From contig NZ_ASJB01000031.1 of NCBI RefSeq assembly GCF_000478275.1, positions 21,850 through 85,849 on the forward strand: a DNA stretch of 64,000 nt, in the 5' to 3' direction. Within the stretch, counting starts at the first letter, position 1. Each line of letters opens with the position of its first letter. The stretch comes from Amycolatopsis orientalis DSM 40040 = KCTC 9412 (GTDB lineage Bacteria; Actinomycetota; Actinomycetes; Mycobacteriales; Pseudonocardiaceae). Under the pieces are notes generated by a model that saw nothing but the letters and a program-made list of their open reading frames with translations, had not been told where the DNA came from and did not search any database. A program made the translations under genes and the position numbers. Shown here piece after piece: positions 8,154-18,348 of this stretch.

Positions 8154-10636
8154 CTAGGACGGTCGCGGCTGCGTGCCACGCAGCGCATCCACAGCGCCGG
8201 AGGTGCCGGCGGCCTCTTCCGCGGCGAGATCGTTCACGCGGTCGTACTTCAGCAGTAGGTCGATCAAATACCGGGCGCTGTCGGGACGGCTGCTGTCGAC
8301 GTTAAGGCGGAGCATGGCGATGGCGTCCTCAACGCGATCGTGTGTGGCCAGCAAGTCCGCCAGCCGAACGACAGCAGGCGTGATGCCCGAGTGGGCAAGC
8401 GGGGTTAACAGGGCGATTGCATCGTCGGCGGAGCCTTGATTAACTAGCACATCGGCGAGCTGCATCGTTGCGAATATGTCCGCGTTATTGGCGCGTTGGG
8501 CGACTTCCTCGATCCGACCGTGTTCGATTAGCGCCTCGGCCAACCGTTCACTGGCACACAAATCGCCATTATCTGCTCGTTGGTTTAATTCATCGAATCG
8601 ATTGTGTTCGACCAGCAAGTCCGCCAAGGTTAAAGCGGATGGAAAGTTCTTTATTGGGTCGGCGTCTGCGTGCATACTGACCACATGAAGGGCTTCATCG
8701 ACCCGACCTTGACCTGCTAACAGCTTCGCTACCTGAATCGCTAAGACAGGGATAGCACTTGCATGGGGGCGGAGCAAGCCGATGGCTTCGTCAATCTGGC
8801 CCTGCCTAGCAAGCGTGCTAGCCAACTTAGCCAGCCCTTGCCATTGGCTGACGTCGGTGTATAGACGTAGCAAGGCGACGGCTTCATCGGTGCGATCTTG
8901 ATCAATGAGCAGGTCAACCAGTCGTTGAGCTGCGATGATGTCGCCATTATGGGCGCGCTGGGTAAGTTCTTCGACGTGTCCGTGCTCCGTCAATAAATCA
9001 GCTAGCCGTTCAGCTGAGAAGGAGAGACCTTCATCGGCATACGGACGAATTAGAGTGATGGCCTCGTTGACTTGGCCCTGCGACCAACCCGTCAGCTAAC
9101 TCGAGCGCCGCCAATCCATGCCAATGAGAACCGTCAGGGTGCGAGCGGATCATGGCGACACCCTCGTCGATGCGGCCTTTCACGGGCAAGATGCTGGCCA
9201 AGTACCTGGCAGCAGGCGAATTTCCGATGTCGACTCCACGTCGGGCGAAAGCCTCGGCGTAATCGTCGCGGCCCCGGCTCCCGGCACTGAATGCCAGTCG
9301 ACCAGTGTCGTCGGGATGGTGGTGCACGACGAGTGCGCGCCAGGCGGTGTCGGGGAGGTGGATGGTGCGCCGGATGCGGAGCGCATGTTGGTGCAAGTAG
9401 TCGGCGACCCGGTAGCCGGCGATGCGTCCCATCCCGGCGGCGACCGGGGCGAGCACGGCGATGGCGCCGCGCAGCAATCTGGTGGCGTATTCCAGGGCGC
9501 TATCGAGCCAGTGCGGGGATGCTGTGGCCACTTCGCGCTCGTTGAGGTAGCCGGGTGCAGCATCGGCCAGGTAATCGCGGGTGAGTGGTGCGCGGGCGCC
9601 GACGCGGCGGGCGTCGAGTGCGGCGGTGATGACGGCCTTGGCGTACGCAGGTGCCTGTGTCCAGTGACGGACCAATTCCGGGCCCGCGGCCATGACTTGC
9701 GTGAAGCCGGCGTCGGGGGTGTCGAGCGCGACCCGGATCCGGTGATCGGTACCGGCTAGGTCCTCGGCGCGGCGCCGCTCATGGGTGCTGAATGCGGGGG
9801 GCACCTGCAGCACGTCGACCAGGCCGATCAGACGCCGGTCGTTGGCATACGGGTCTGGCCGACCTTCCTCGGACAGCGCCACGCGCTTGCTGTGCTCACC
9901 CGGCCAGCACGTCGCGACCAGCATCACCCCGGCCGCGATCAGCTCGCGAACCTGGCCCGCCGGCACTCCCCCAGCGAAGTCGAGGTAGTCCTGCAGCTCG
10001 TCCAGCCACACCACAGTCCGCCCGGCCGAATGCTCAGCGAACTGCCGCAACGCCCCGGCGTCACAAGGGTGCAACAGCCACCAATCCGGTACCACTACCT
10101 TTACCGCCTCGAACAGGGCGCGGCTCTTCCCGACTGAGGAGTCCCCTACTAGCAAGACGAACCCGCCCTGTTGCGCGGTCAGAGTGAGCTTCGCGCGTAA
10201 GTCTGCGTCGAAGTCCTGTGGCACGTACAGCGGCAGCTCCGCCTCACCATGTGCGGCCTCGGGCGACTGGCCGGTCTGGATCGCGGCGTGCACCCCCAGC
10301 ATCCGCGGTCGCGCATTGCGGACCCGCACCGCTCCCGGCGGGCGCCGTTGGTGTTGGGTCGCCACTCTCTCCAGTGCCTGCAGCCAAGGCCGCTGCGCCT
10401 CCTCGTCGTGGATGCCGCAGGCGGCTAGGAATATCACCAGCGTCGGCCTCGGGCACGGACTTGGCGTTGAGCAGGTCACTGGCGGTGGACCGTGGAAGAG
10501 CCGGGCGTCGTCCGCCTCGCGTCGGCAGCTTCCCGGCTGCATCGGCCAGCCCCTGCAGGGACAGCGACCGCTCGCGGCTCAACCCTTTGAGCGCATCGGC
10601 CAGCTGGGACAGCGTTCTGATCTCCGTGAGATCCAT
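8154..10636 (-). pseudogene. XRE-NTPase (STAND-like)-helical-repeat gene interrupted by two frameshifts
   Basis: Three frames join into one protein of about 825 aa. (i) From ATG 10636 (GGGAGG upstream) there is an XRE-like domain (SLQGLADAAGKLP, then STASDLLNAKSVPEAD). (ii) After a shift near 10441-10452 there is an NTPase with P-loop GDSSVGKS and Walker-B-like VVWLDEL. (iii) After a second shift near 9073-9090 there are 34-38 residue helical repeats of the pattern RLADLLxxxGRxDEAxALLR, ending at 8154. The sequence lines up across both breaks (NAKSVPEAD to TLVIFLAACG; ELADGLV to GQVNEAITLIRPYAD). Such proteins are regulator/sensor NTPases in actinomycetes. Either the gene is inactivated or there are assembly indels. 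Confidence 0.75.
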
Positions 10637-10877
10637 GGTCACCTCCCCAGTGCCGCCCGATACAGCGTCCGGCGAAGGCAACCGGACAGTGCCGGACACC
10701 GTACTCCCGCCAGCGGCGCCCCTGCATTCTTCCTGGTCAGCTCGCCGTAGCCAGCAAAGCAGCGGGCCCCGTCGCCCGGGTCGGTACGGAGCCCATGCCG
10801 GACCCCGCCTCGGGCTGGTCGGCTGGTCCTCGAGCACGGACTGGCCGGGCTCACGAACCCCAGAACAGGACGCGACC

Positions 10878-11078
10878 ATGTGGACGCCGTTGATCACCCT
10901 CATCGCGCTGGTGCCGCTCACCGCCGTCACCGCCGCCGTAGCACTGGCGCTCACCACCACCGACGGCCAACGCGCCGTGCGGGCGCTAACGCTGCTCAAA
11001 ATCCTGCTCGGTGCCATCCTCGGCAGCAGCGGCCTAATCGCCGCCATAATCCACCTGCACCGAGCAGGACTGCTTTGA
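10878..11078 (+). CDS. Small two-helix membrane protein, 66 aa
   Basis: Starts at ATG 10878, with AGGACG 5-10 nt upstream. Two hydrophobic helices (about residues 5-26 and 41-60) are joined by a short polar loop (TTDGQRAVRALT). It is transcribed divergently from the XRE-NTPase gene at 10636 and converges on the caspase gene. A decayed copy with about 35 bp of similar upstream DNA lies at 18146-18348, which supports this being a real gene that was duplicated. The function is unknown; small membrane peptides next to sensor NTPases can be effectors or anchors, but that is only a suggestion. Confidence 0.65.
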   Translation: MWTPLITLIALVPLTAVTAAVALALTTTDGQRAVRALTLLKILLGAILGSSGLIAAIIHLHRAGLL

Positions 11079-11308
11079 ACCGCGATTGGACTGTCGCGCG
11101 CCAACATCCGGTTCGGGCGGAGCGCAGTCGAATACCCCACATTTGAATATGTGTACTGCACCAGTAGAACGAGCGAGCGGCGCGGAGTTGAGGCTCTCAC
11201 AACAGGCTCCGTGGTCAAGGTCGAGGCATGTCTACCGGCCCGACCATCTCAGGTCGCAAGGTCAGCGGCACCTCTGCTCAGTGGGCCAAAATATGAAGGT
11301 CGATCGTC

Positions 11309-14300
11309 TCAGAGTCCTGAGCGGTTCAGTACAATGACGTCCCATCCTGCAGCAATCGCAAACTCGCCCTCGGGGCCGATGGTGACGTCACGGACACCGC
11401 GTACATCGAACATTTCCAGCTCGTCTGCCGTTTCCAGATCCCAGACTCGTACTGTTCCATCCCGACTAGCTGTAATGGCAACCGTGCGCGCGTTGGATTC
11501 GCCGCATGCCACGCTGATAATCGGACTGATATGACGCGCAAAAGTGGATATTTGTCTCGCCGTTTGCAGGTCCCAGACTCGCGCCACCCCATCGGTACCC
11601 ACAGTGACGGCAACAGTGCGATCATTGAGTACGCCGCATGCAACTCCAGTCAATCGACTCTCGCGATGCGCGAATATGGCAATCTCTTCGGCTGTTATAA
11701 TGTCCCAGACTCGCGCTAATCCATCGTCGCTCGCAGTGATGGCGACGGTTCGATGGTCAAGCTCGCAACATGCAATTCCTGACACTGGACTAGCATCGCC
11801 GGAGAAACGCGCAATTTCCTCTCCGCTCGCCAGACTCCAGACATTAATGGTCCCATCAGCACTGCTAGCAGTAACGACGACAGTCCGACTGTGCACCTCG
11901 TCGAATGCAACGTCGAACGCGCGGCCAGAAGTGTTGGAAATATGAAAAAGTTCTTCCGTGGTCAATAAGTTCCAGATCCGTAAATAGCCATCTTGTCCGC
12001 ATGTCACCGCGACGTGTTGGCCGTCGAGCACGCCGCAGGCCACTCCGCGCACAGGCGAAGAGTGGCCAGCGAATTCCGCAATCTCGTTTGCACTCACCAT
12101 ATTCCACACGCGCGCAGTTCCGTCGACACTGGCGGTTACTACGACGGAATGACCCTCAAATTGTGCGCAGGCTATACTTTCGATTGGTGCACGGTGACCA
12201 GAATTCGCTGACCGGTTGACGCGGGACCGCTTTGGGCGCCACACGCGTGCGGTCGTATCACGACTGGCCGTGACCGCAATCATTTGGCCGTCGAGTGATC
12301 CGCAGGCGACCGCGTTCACCGAGCCGGTGTGGCCAACCAGCGATATGAGTTGCTCTCCGGTTGCTAGATCCCACACTCTCGCCGTCTGATCACTGCTTGC
12401 AGTAACGGCAACCGAGGAACCGTCGAATTCACCCAGTGCGATCCCGAGCACAGGGCCCGTATGACCAATTAGAATAGCGCGTTTCTTGCCAGTGGCCAGT
12501 TCCCAGACTTGCACCCTAGTGTCAATATTGATACTGGTGTCTGTGATGGCAGTGAGAGCGACGTCGCGACCATTGACTGTACCACATTTCATTCTGATTA
12601 TTGCGGATCGCTCGCTAGCGTATCCTGCATGGTCGGAAAATGTCGCTATCTCCTTCGCGGTTTCGAGTTCCCAGACTCGCACTGTGGTCTGAGCGTATCG
12701 GCTGCCCACTGTAGCGATGACTAGGCGACCGTTGACTGTGCCGCAGGTGGCACGCAACACTGACTCTTTGCTGTCGACATGTCCGAGAAAGTCGCTGACT
12801 CGTTTCTTGCTATCTAAATCCCAGACGTGCAGTAGACTGCGGCCGGTGATAGCGAAACACCTGCCGCCATTTGTATGAACGAACAACTGAGCGGGCATTC
12901 TTTCGGGATCGTCGAGATCGTCAAGGTTGTCGTAAGTTGCAGTCTTTGATGCGGAAGCAGCGTCCCACAGGTCCACTACCGACGCCCGTATCGTCATTAC
13001 GGTCGGTCGACCGTTAACCACAGTGAAGGCTACGCCTGCTTCACTGGTGATAAATTTGCTGTCGAATGTTGTCATCTCTGCACCGGAGATGCAATCCCAG
13101 ACCCGCAGTCTTCCATCCCCCTCATTACCCACAGTGACTGATACGAGTCGACCGTTAAGGTCACCGCAGGCTACCGCTCCCACCGCACCAGAGTGGCCTG
13201 TGAAAGTTGTAAGCAACGACGGATTCGTCTGGTGTCCGGTGGCCCATAGTGGTGGAAAGGTCAGCGTGGTTGATAGATCGCGCTGAAGGCGGGTAGCCTG
13301 AAATCTGGCGGCGTCGACAGCCAAAATCTGTCGGCGTCGAGATGCTGGAAGGTTGCGATGAATGTCGGCAGAACAGCGGTAAATCGCAGCGATGGTGGCA
13401 CCATTGTTAGTAGCAGTATGAAGTAATGCGAGCAGCAGTGAGCTAGGATCGGCGTGGACAAGGTAGTCGGTATCTGTGATGAGATCGTCGAGCAGCCCTG
13501 CGTATTTGGCGTGTGTGGCGAGATGCCGCAAAATGTAAGGATGGGCGTGGGACCAGTCGCGTCGGCTGTCCAGCGTTCGCGGTACCCGTTCGTGCAGGGC
13601 TTCGGCGACGGCGCGGTGCATGTTCGGAGAGGTGATGTCATTACGAAGGTAGTCGGCGAGGGCTTGGTGGTAAAGCCGGTAAGTGGAGCGGCCGAATTCG
13701 GTGGCCTCGACGACATAGGAGCCGGCGTGCCTGCGAAGCCAGAGGAGGTCATCGTCGGTGTATGCCGCGCCGGAAGCCTTGGTGGCGACGGCTGCCCAGA
13801 TGTCTTCCCAGGGCAAGCCCTGGCCTTCGGCGAAAGCAAGAGGGCGGAGCAGGTCACGCGCTTTGGCGGCGTTGGTGCCGAGGCGACTTTCCAAGTCGCG
13901 GTGCATCGCTTCGCCGGGATACGTCGGCAATGACCGGCGCCAGGCAGAATCAGCTGGGTCGACGGCCTGGTGCTGCGCGGCGAGGGTGGCGCTGGTGATT
14001 CGTGCAACCAGGAACGAGGGGTTGGCGGCTGCGGCGACGGCGTCTGCCACGGCTCGGATTATCGGAGGCGGCGTGTCGAGGTAGGGGCTGTCGGGGCTGG
14101 CTTCGAGCAGCCCTCGAGCGGCGTAAGCGGTGAGAGCGCCGAGGTCGGCGTAGCGGTCGGCATCCAAGTCGATACTGTCTTCCCGGTCCAGACCGAGGCG
14201 GTCGAGCAGGAAATCCCGGGTGCCAACCAGCAGCCGCAGCTGCCCTTGGGCGTGATCAACCAAGGGGCGGAGCAGGCGGCGAGTGAGATGGTCGGGGTCA

Positions 14301-15565
14301 GCGGCTTCGTCGAGGGCGTCGACCAGCACGGTCAGCGGTGTGTCCCTGCCGTTGAGCGCCTCGATGAGCTGGCCAGGTGTGCTGGCATGGGAGTGCACGG
14401 CTGCTGCGATGCCGGCCAATACTTGGTCGGTGCTCAGGCTCTGGGCGTAGATCGCCACGTGCACGGTGCCCGGCTCGGGCACGGCGGCACCGGGAAGCCC
14501 GAGGGTGTGCAGTGGAACGGTCGCACGGCGCTGGGGATGGGTGAGGGCGGCAATCAGGCCAAGAACGGCGGTCTTGCCAGACCCCGGATTTCCGGTAACA
14601 ACCTGAAGCGGCCGTTCCGGATCAGGGTGGTGCAGCCACGCGGTGATGTCCAGTAGCGCGGTGTGCCGGCCGGCGAACCACCAGCCGTCGCTACCTCGGC
14701 TGCTGCCACCCATCGCGCGGACCAGCAGCCGAGTCCGGAACTCGGTGTCACGGCGTTCCGCCTGGACCTCGAATTCACTGGCGTGCTGGATCGCAAGATC
14801 GACCTCGGTCATCCGCGGGTGATGTCGCGGATTGGGTAGGAAGGGAGGGACCTCACCGGTCAGGCTGGCTACGCTGTGACCGATGGTCTGGTGGCCGGGT
14901 TTGCTCGCGCTCGTGTTCATCGCTTTGACGATCGAGTCCAGCGGCAACGTCGCGGGGTTGTAACCGGCGATAGGCAGGCCGCGAATCGCGTCGCGCAGGA
15001 GCAGCGGAAAGGCGCCCGTCTTGGCTTGCTCACACGGCTGCGCGGAGGTGATGACGGCCAGGCCTGATCCGTCGTCGTCGCCCCAGCTGCGGGTCATCTT
15101 GGTGATCGCGACCGCCGTGAGTTCGCTGCCGCCCTGGCCGGCGTAGCAAGTATCCAGCATCAGCAGCACCCGCCGGACCCGGGTCTTGAGCAACATCTTC
15201 CGCGCCAGCTCCGCCGTGGGCAGCGCGTCATCCACATCATCGGGGTCGACGTCGGTGGTCAGCAACGCATGCTCACGGGTGTCCTCGAGGACCTCACCGT
15301 GACTGCCGATGTAAACGGCCACGAGGTCGTCAGGTTCCCGGGCCTCGTCACGGCAGAACGCACGCAACAGCATGGTCAGCTGATCTTTGGTCGGGTTCAG
15401 CCCCAAGGTACTGACATGCTGGTAACCGAGTTCGTCGGTGAACAACCTGATGATCTCGTCGCGGGCCTGGACCAGCCCGGGCCGATCCCACTGCGGCGCC
15501 TTCGGGTACTGAGCGACCGCGGTCGCGATCAGGTAGCGCCGCGGCTGATCGCCGTCATCGTGCAT
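11309..15565 (-). CDS. Caspase-like peptidase, STAND/NACHT-type NTPase and WD40 repeats in one 1418-aa protein
   Basis: Residues 8-235 form a C14 caspase-like domain with the His-Cys dyad visible: H89 in IGSHGE and C140 in LDTCYAGQGG. Residues 300-600 carry an NTPase with Walker A GNPGSGKT (325-332) and Walker B LTVLVDALDE (411-420). From about residue 770 to the end there are roughly 14 WD40 units (recurring VACGxLDGRxVAVTASxDGTARVWDL), enough for two seven-bladed propellers. The likely mechanism, known for this architecture, is that the propeller senses, the NTPase oligomerises and the caspase cleaves. GGGAGG precedes ATG 15565. The start overlaps the upstream hydrolase gene by 11 nt, so the two are translationally coupled. 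The WD40 half is visibly more AT-rich than the rest. Confidence 0.9.
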   Translation of the reverse strand: MHDDGDQPRRYLIATAVAQYPKAPQWDRPGLVQARDEIIRLFTDELGYQHVSTLGLNPTKDQLTMLLRAFCRDEAREPDDLVAVYIGSHGEVLEDTREHALLTTDVDPDDVDDALPTAELARKMLLKTRVRRVLLMLDTCYAGQGGSELTAVAITKMTRSWGDDDGSGLAVITSAQPCEQAKTGAFPLLLRDAIRGLPIAGYNPATLPLDSIVKAMNTSASKPGHQTIGHSVASLTGEVPPFLPNPRHHPRMTEVDLAIQHASEFEVQAERRDTEFRTRLLVRAMGGSSRGSDGWWFAGRHTALLDITAWLHHPDPERPLQVVTGNPGSGKTAVLGLIAALTHPQRRATVPLHTLGLPGAAVPEPGTVHVAIYAQSLSTDQVLAGIAAAVHSHASTPGQLIEALNGRDTPLTVLVDALDEAADPDHLTRRLLRPLVDHAQGQLRLLVGTRDFLLDRLGLDREDSIDLDADRYADLGALTAYAARGLLEASPDSPYLDTPPPIIRAVADAVAAAANPSFLVARITSATLAAQHQAVDPADSAWRRSLPTYPGEAMHRDLESRLGTNAAKARDLLRPLAFAEGQGLPWEDIWAAVATKASGAAYTDDDLLWLRRHAGSYVVEATEFGRSTYRLYHQALADYLRNDITSPNMHRAVAEALHERVPRTLDSRRDWSHAHPYILRHLATHAKYAGLLDDLITDTDYLVHADPSSLLLALLHTATNNGATIAAIYRCSADIHRNLPASRRRQILAVDAARFQATRLQRDLSTTLTFPPLWATGHQTNPSLLTTFTGHSGAVGAVACGDLNGRLVSVTVGNEGDGRLRVWDCISGAEMTTFDSKFITSEAGVAFTVVNGRPTVMTIRASVVDLWDAASASKTATYDNLDDLDDPERMPAQLFVHTNGGRCFAITGRSLLHVWDLDSKKRVSDFLGHVDSKESVLRATCGTVNGRLVIATVGSRYAQTTVRVWELETAKEIATFSDHAGYASERSAIIRMKCGTVNGRDVALTAITDTSINIDTRVQVWELATGKKRAILIGHTGPVLGIALGEFDGSSVAVTASSDQTARVWDLATGEQLISLVGHTGSVNAVACGSLDGQMIAVTASRDTTARVWRPKRSRVNRSANSGHRAPIESIACAQFEGHSVVVTASVDGTARVWNMVSANEIAEFAGHSSPVRGVACGVLDGQHVAVTCGQDGYLRIWNLLTTEELFHISNTSGRAFDVAFDEVHSRTVVVTASSADGTINVWSLASGEEIARFSGDASPVSGIACCELDHRTVAITASDDGLARVWDIITAEEIAIFAHRESRLTGVACGVLNDRTVAVTVGTDGVARVWDLQTARQISTFARHISPIISVACGESNARTVAITASRDGTVRVWDLETADELEMFDVRGVRDVTIGPEGEFAIAAGWDVIVLNRSGL

Positions 15566-16418
15566 CCAGGCCTCCCGCGATCGCAGCGCCGGTGAGCTTG
15601 TCGGTCAAGTACGCGGCGACGGCGTGTGCGTGAGCGCCGTTGTGTACCACGGCATTGACCACACGCGGCCCGAACCGCGGTCGCAAGTCCTTCTCCAGTG
15701 CGACGACGTCCCCGTGATCGGCCAGGTTCGTCCACGCCAGGTTGTCTGAGCCCGGCCAAGCTCCGAGTCCGTCATGTGGCGTCGGGTCCAGCTGGTCGAA
15801 GATCAGGTTCGCGATCCCAAGCGGTGACCCCAGCGTAACCAGCGCCCTCACCTTATGGCCCGGCAGCATCGCCAATGCCTCGTACGCGACTACTGACCCG
15901 AGGGAGTGCGCCACGACGACCCGGGTGTCTGCTGTGATCAGCTTCCGTACTATGGCTCGCGCCGCTTCCCGCAGATGCGGGTCGCGGAAATAGCGGCTGA
16001 CCTGCTTGAGGTCGAATACCAACGCCCGCAACGCCAGACCACCGAAGAACCGCGATCGGGATAACTGCCGCAGCGCCGTCTGCGCCGAACCTGGCGTGCG
16101 CACCAGAGTGTCCACCCCCGGATGCGCGACCTTCGGATCCACCCGCGCGGCCTCCCTCCACCACGCGAGCAACACATCCTCCTCCAGGCCGGCCTCGACG
16201 TCGTCCGCCGTGAACATCGGATCGCCGACTGCCAGCAGCTCCCCCGCCGGCCGGAACAGATCCCCGTAGAAGCCCATCACCACGTCACTGGCGATCGCGG
16301 CGTCGCCCTGGCCAGCGCGGTTGAGCCCGTCCAGAAGTGCCGGCGTCCACTCCCGCAACAGCGACTGCTCTCCAGCGACCTGCTGCCCGATACCGTGCAC
16401 GCACACGATCTGCCCCAC
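15555..16418 (-). CDS. Alpha/beta-hydrolase (lipase/PGAP1-like) coupled to the caspase protein
   Basis: 287 aa. It begins IVCVHGIGQQ, the oxyanion-hole HGxG motif of alpha/beta hydrolases. The nucleophile elbow is VAHSLGS (GxSxG variant with Ala at the first position) followed by VVAYEALAML. A candidate His lies near the C-terminus (VHNGAHAHAV). I chose the GTG at 16418 because GGAGG lies 4-5 nt upstream and the protein then starts directly with the first beta strand; GTGs at 16421 and 16433 also fit. The stop lies inside the caspase gene, giving a two-gene operon. It may act on lipids or esters as a second effector, or supply the caspase substrate. Confidence 0.8.
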   Translation of the reverse strand: MGQIVCVHGIGQQVAGEQSLLREWTPALLDGLNRAGQGDAAIASDVVMGFYGDLFRPAGELLAVGDPMFTADDVEAGLEEDVLLAWWREAARVDPKVAHPGVDTLVRTPGSAQTALRQLSRSRFFGGLALRALVFDLKQVSRYFRDPHLREAARAIVRKLITADTRVVVAHSLGSVVAYEALAMLPGHKVRALVTLGSPLGIANLIFDQLDPTPHDGLGAWPGSDNLAWTNLADHGDVVALEKDLRPRFGPRVVNAVVHNGAHAHAVAAYLTDKLTGAAIAGGLDAR

Positions 16419-16645
16419 CACGCCTCCCACCACGAGAACGCACGATCTACGTGCGCGCTACAGCAAGTGATCGATCGTCTCGCCTCCGCCGTTCCGATTC
16501 GGGTCGCCGATCACCCGATCGGCGCAGCGGCGAGGTACTGCGACTGAGCCGGTGGCTCTAAATCCGGTTAGGCACTGACTCGAACACGTGAGCGCCGACG
16601 CCAATATTGCAGGCTCTCCTAAATCTTTGCGATCCCCGGCTTTCT

Positions 16646-17737
16646 TTATTTTTTCTTTCGTCTCCGTGATATCCCCGAGATCAAAAGCTCGACCACATAG
16701 GGGATCAAACCGCCAGCCAATCCAATGAGCGCAGCGCTAATGAACAATGATCGACTAGCTGAGACCTCTCCTGTTATTGACGAAAGGCTCATATTTCCAG
16801 GCTGCAGCACTGTCTCGTTTGTTTTCCATCCGAACCCCGACGTAGCAGTGGCCGCAGGCTGGATCGCTTCAAGCTTAACTTGCGGTGGAACCTGTACCAA
16901 AGTCGCCTCAATCTGGAATTGCGCGCCTGGAGACAGGTTGCGGTCGACTGCAATTGCGGGGAAGTTTGCGGACATGCGGTAGCCGCTGGTCGCCGCCTGT
17001 CCACTCCTAGTTATTCGATACACCCCCTTCATGTCACTCGTGGCCACGCCTCCCGGCCCACCTTCCCCACCTGGACAGACTTCCAGCGCGTATTCATGAA
17101 GTGCAAGCGCCTCCATGTCGCCGGTGATAGTCGGAGTAATTGCGGTATCGGGATCTACTCCGATCGTGTCCAATGCATTGACAGGCGCAGGGTCAGGCAC
17201 AAACTTGGCTGATATCGAGACACACGTATTGCGAGCTTCATTCAGTGTCATCCTGATGATGATATCAGCTTTGGTTCCAGTTGTCGCATTTGAGCCGGGA
17301 AATTTATCTCCATATCCTTTTAGGGTGCTACGTTCGAATGGATCACTCAAATACTCGATAGCTCCGAATTTTACGTTCGACGGGAGCGTGAATATTATAA
17401 TGGCATGGTCACTCGTTAACGATGGAGCAGGGGAACTACTGGTCTCGAAGCGATCCCAAGCGCTCAATCCCAAAACCGCGCCACCGATCGCGATTAATAG
17501 AGCACAGACAAGCTTAACGTTAAGCCAGCGAGCAAGGCCGCCGAACTTACGTCGCGTTTTGTCAGGGATCACGGCGGTTGGCGCGGCTGAGCTTGCAGCG
17601 GGTGTCCTGGTTTCTTGTTCCGGGGTCTGCGATCCCCTCTTCGCCCACTCAGCATGCGCTGAAACTCGTCGCCTAAACAACCGCGCTAGTCCGATCAGTA
17701 GCGTCACAACGGACGCAGTCGCTAATAGTCGTCTCAT
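16646..17737 (-). CDS. Membrane protein with three predicted helices, 363 aa, unknown function
   Basis: Helix 1 is near residues 3-20 (LLATASVVTLLIGLARL), helix 2 near 75-95 (LVCALLIAIGGAVLGL) and helix 3 near 328-350 (LFISAALIGLAGGLIPYVV), with a Lys/Arg-rich C-terminus. The region between helices 2 and 3 is a roughly 230-residue beta-rich domain, presumably extracytoplasmic, with two Cys. It lies 200 bp upstream of the hydrolase-caspase pair on the same strand, but the gap is too long to assume one operon. It could be a surface sensor for that pair. Codon use is more AT-rich than most of the window, which suggests acquisition. Confidence 0.7.
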   Translation of the reverse strand: MRRLLATASVVTLLIGLARLFRRRVSAHAEWAKRGSQTPEQETRTPAASSAAPTAVIPDKTRRKFGGLARWLNVKLVCALLIAIGGAVLGLSAWDRFETSSSPAPSLTSDHAIIIFTLPSNVKFGAIEYLSDPFERSTLKGYGDKFPGSNATTGTKADIIIRMTLNEARNTCVSISAKFVPDPAPVNALDTIGVDPDTAITPTITGDMEALALHEYALEVCPGGEGGPGGVATSDMKGVYRITRSGQAATSGYRMSANFPAIAVDRNLSPGAQFQIEATLVQVPPQVKLEAIQPAATATSGFGWKTNETVLQPGNMSLSSITGEVSASRSLFISAALIGLAGGLIPYVVELLISGISRRRKKK

Positions 17738-18145
17738 GATGGGGCTCCGTGTACCGCGTGGACCCGCGCAGCGCTCGAATCCTTCGCTGCGGCACCCTGT
17801 CCCGGTGGCCGACTCCTCGCAACCTTGGCCACGACGACCACTGTGGTCATGGTGACGACCCGCCAGCTCATCCCTGAGTTCATGCCGCTAGCGGATATTT
17901 ACCGGGTTTACTGCAGCAGCCACCAGAGAGACTGGCGGATGGAGGTACGGTCTCGGCCTCCGGCCCGGCGTCGGCCAGTCGAACCCCCAAACCATACGAG
18001 AACCCCTGCCAGCACCACCGCGTCCGCCACTCAATCTCCATGCACTACAGTCGCAGCCTCTGCTCGATTTGCAACACGCCCCGGCGGAGATAGACAACGA
18101 CACGCGGATAGGCCGGGCTCCCGACCTTCAAGAACAGAACGCAGC

Positions 18146-18348
18146 TTGTGGACGCCGTTGATCACCCTCGGCGCCCTGGTGCTACCCACTGTCACCGTGC
18201 TGCCGCGACCGTGCCACTCACAACCGACGACTGCGCGCCCACCCAACGCACCCTGGCCCTGCTCAAAACTATGCTCGGCGCCATCCTCTGCAGCAGCGGC
18301 CTGATCGCCACCGTAAACCAGAACGGACTGCTGGGACGCCGCGACTGA
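18146..18348 (+). pseudogene. Decayed copy of the 66-aa membrane protein gene
   Basis: The stretch matches 10878-11078 codon by codon at both ends (WTPLITL at the start; TLALLKTMLGAILCSSGLIA at the end). The ATG is TTG here, and the length is 203 instead of 201 bases because of a frameshift near 18195-18205. The roughly 35 bases upstream also resemble those before 10878. The two copies bracket the caspase/hydrolase/membrane-protein block. Confidence 0.7.

Noticed and set aside
10244..11218. 324-codon minus-strand frame as an independent gene
   Set aside because: Only the part from ATG 10636 is protein-like (XRE domain), and it continues into the NTPase after a frameshift; the upstream part is antisense to the 66-aa membrane protein gene.
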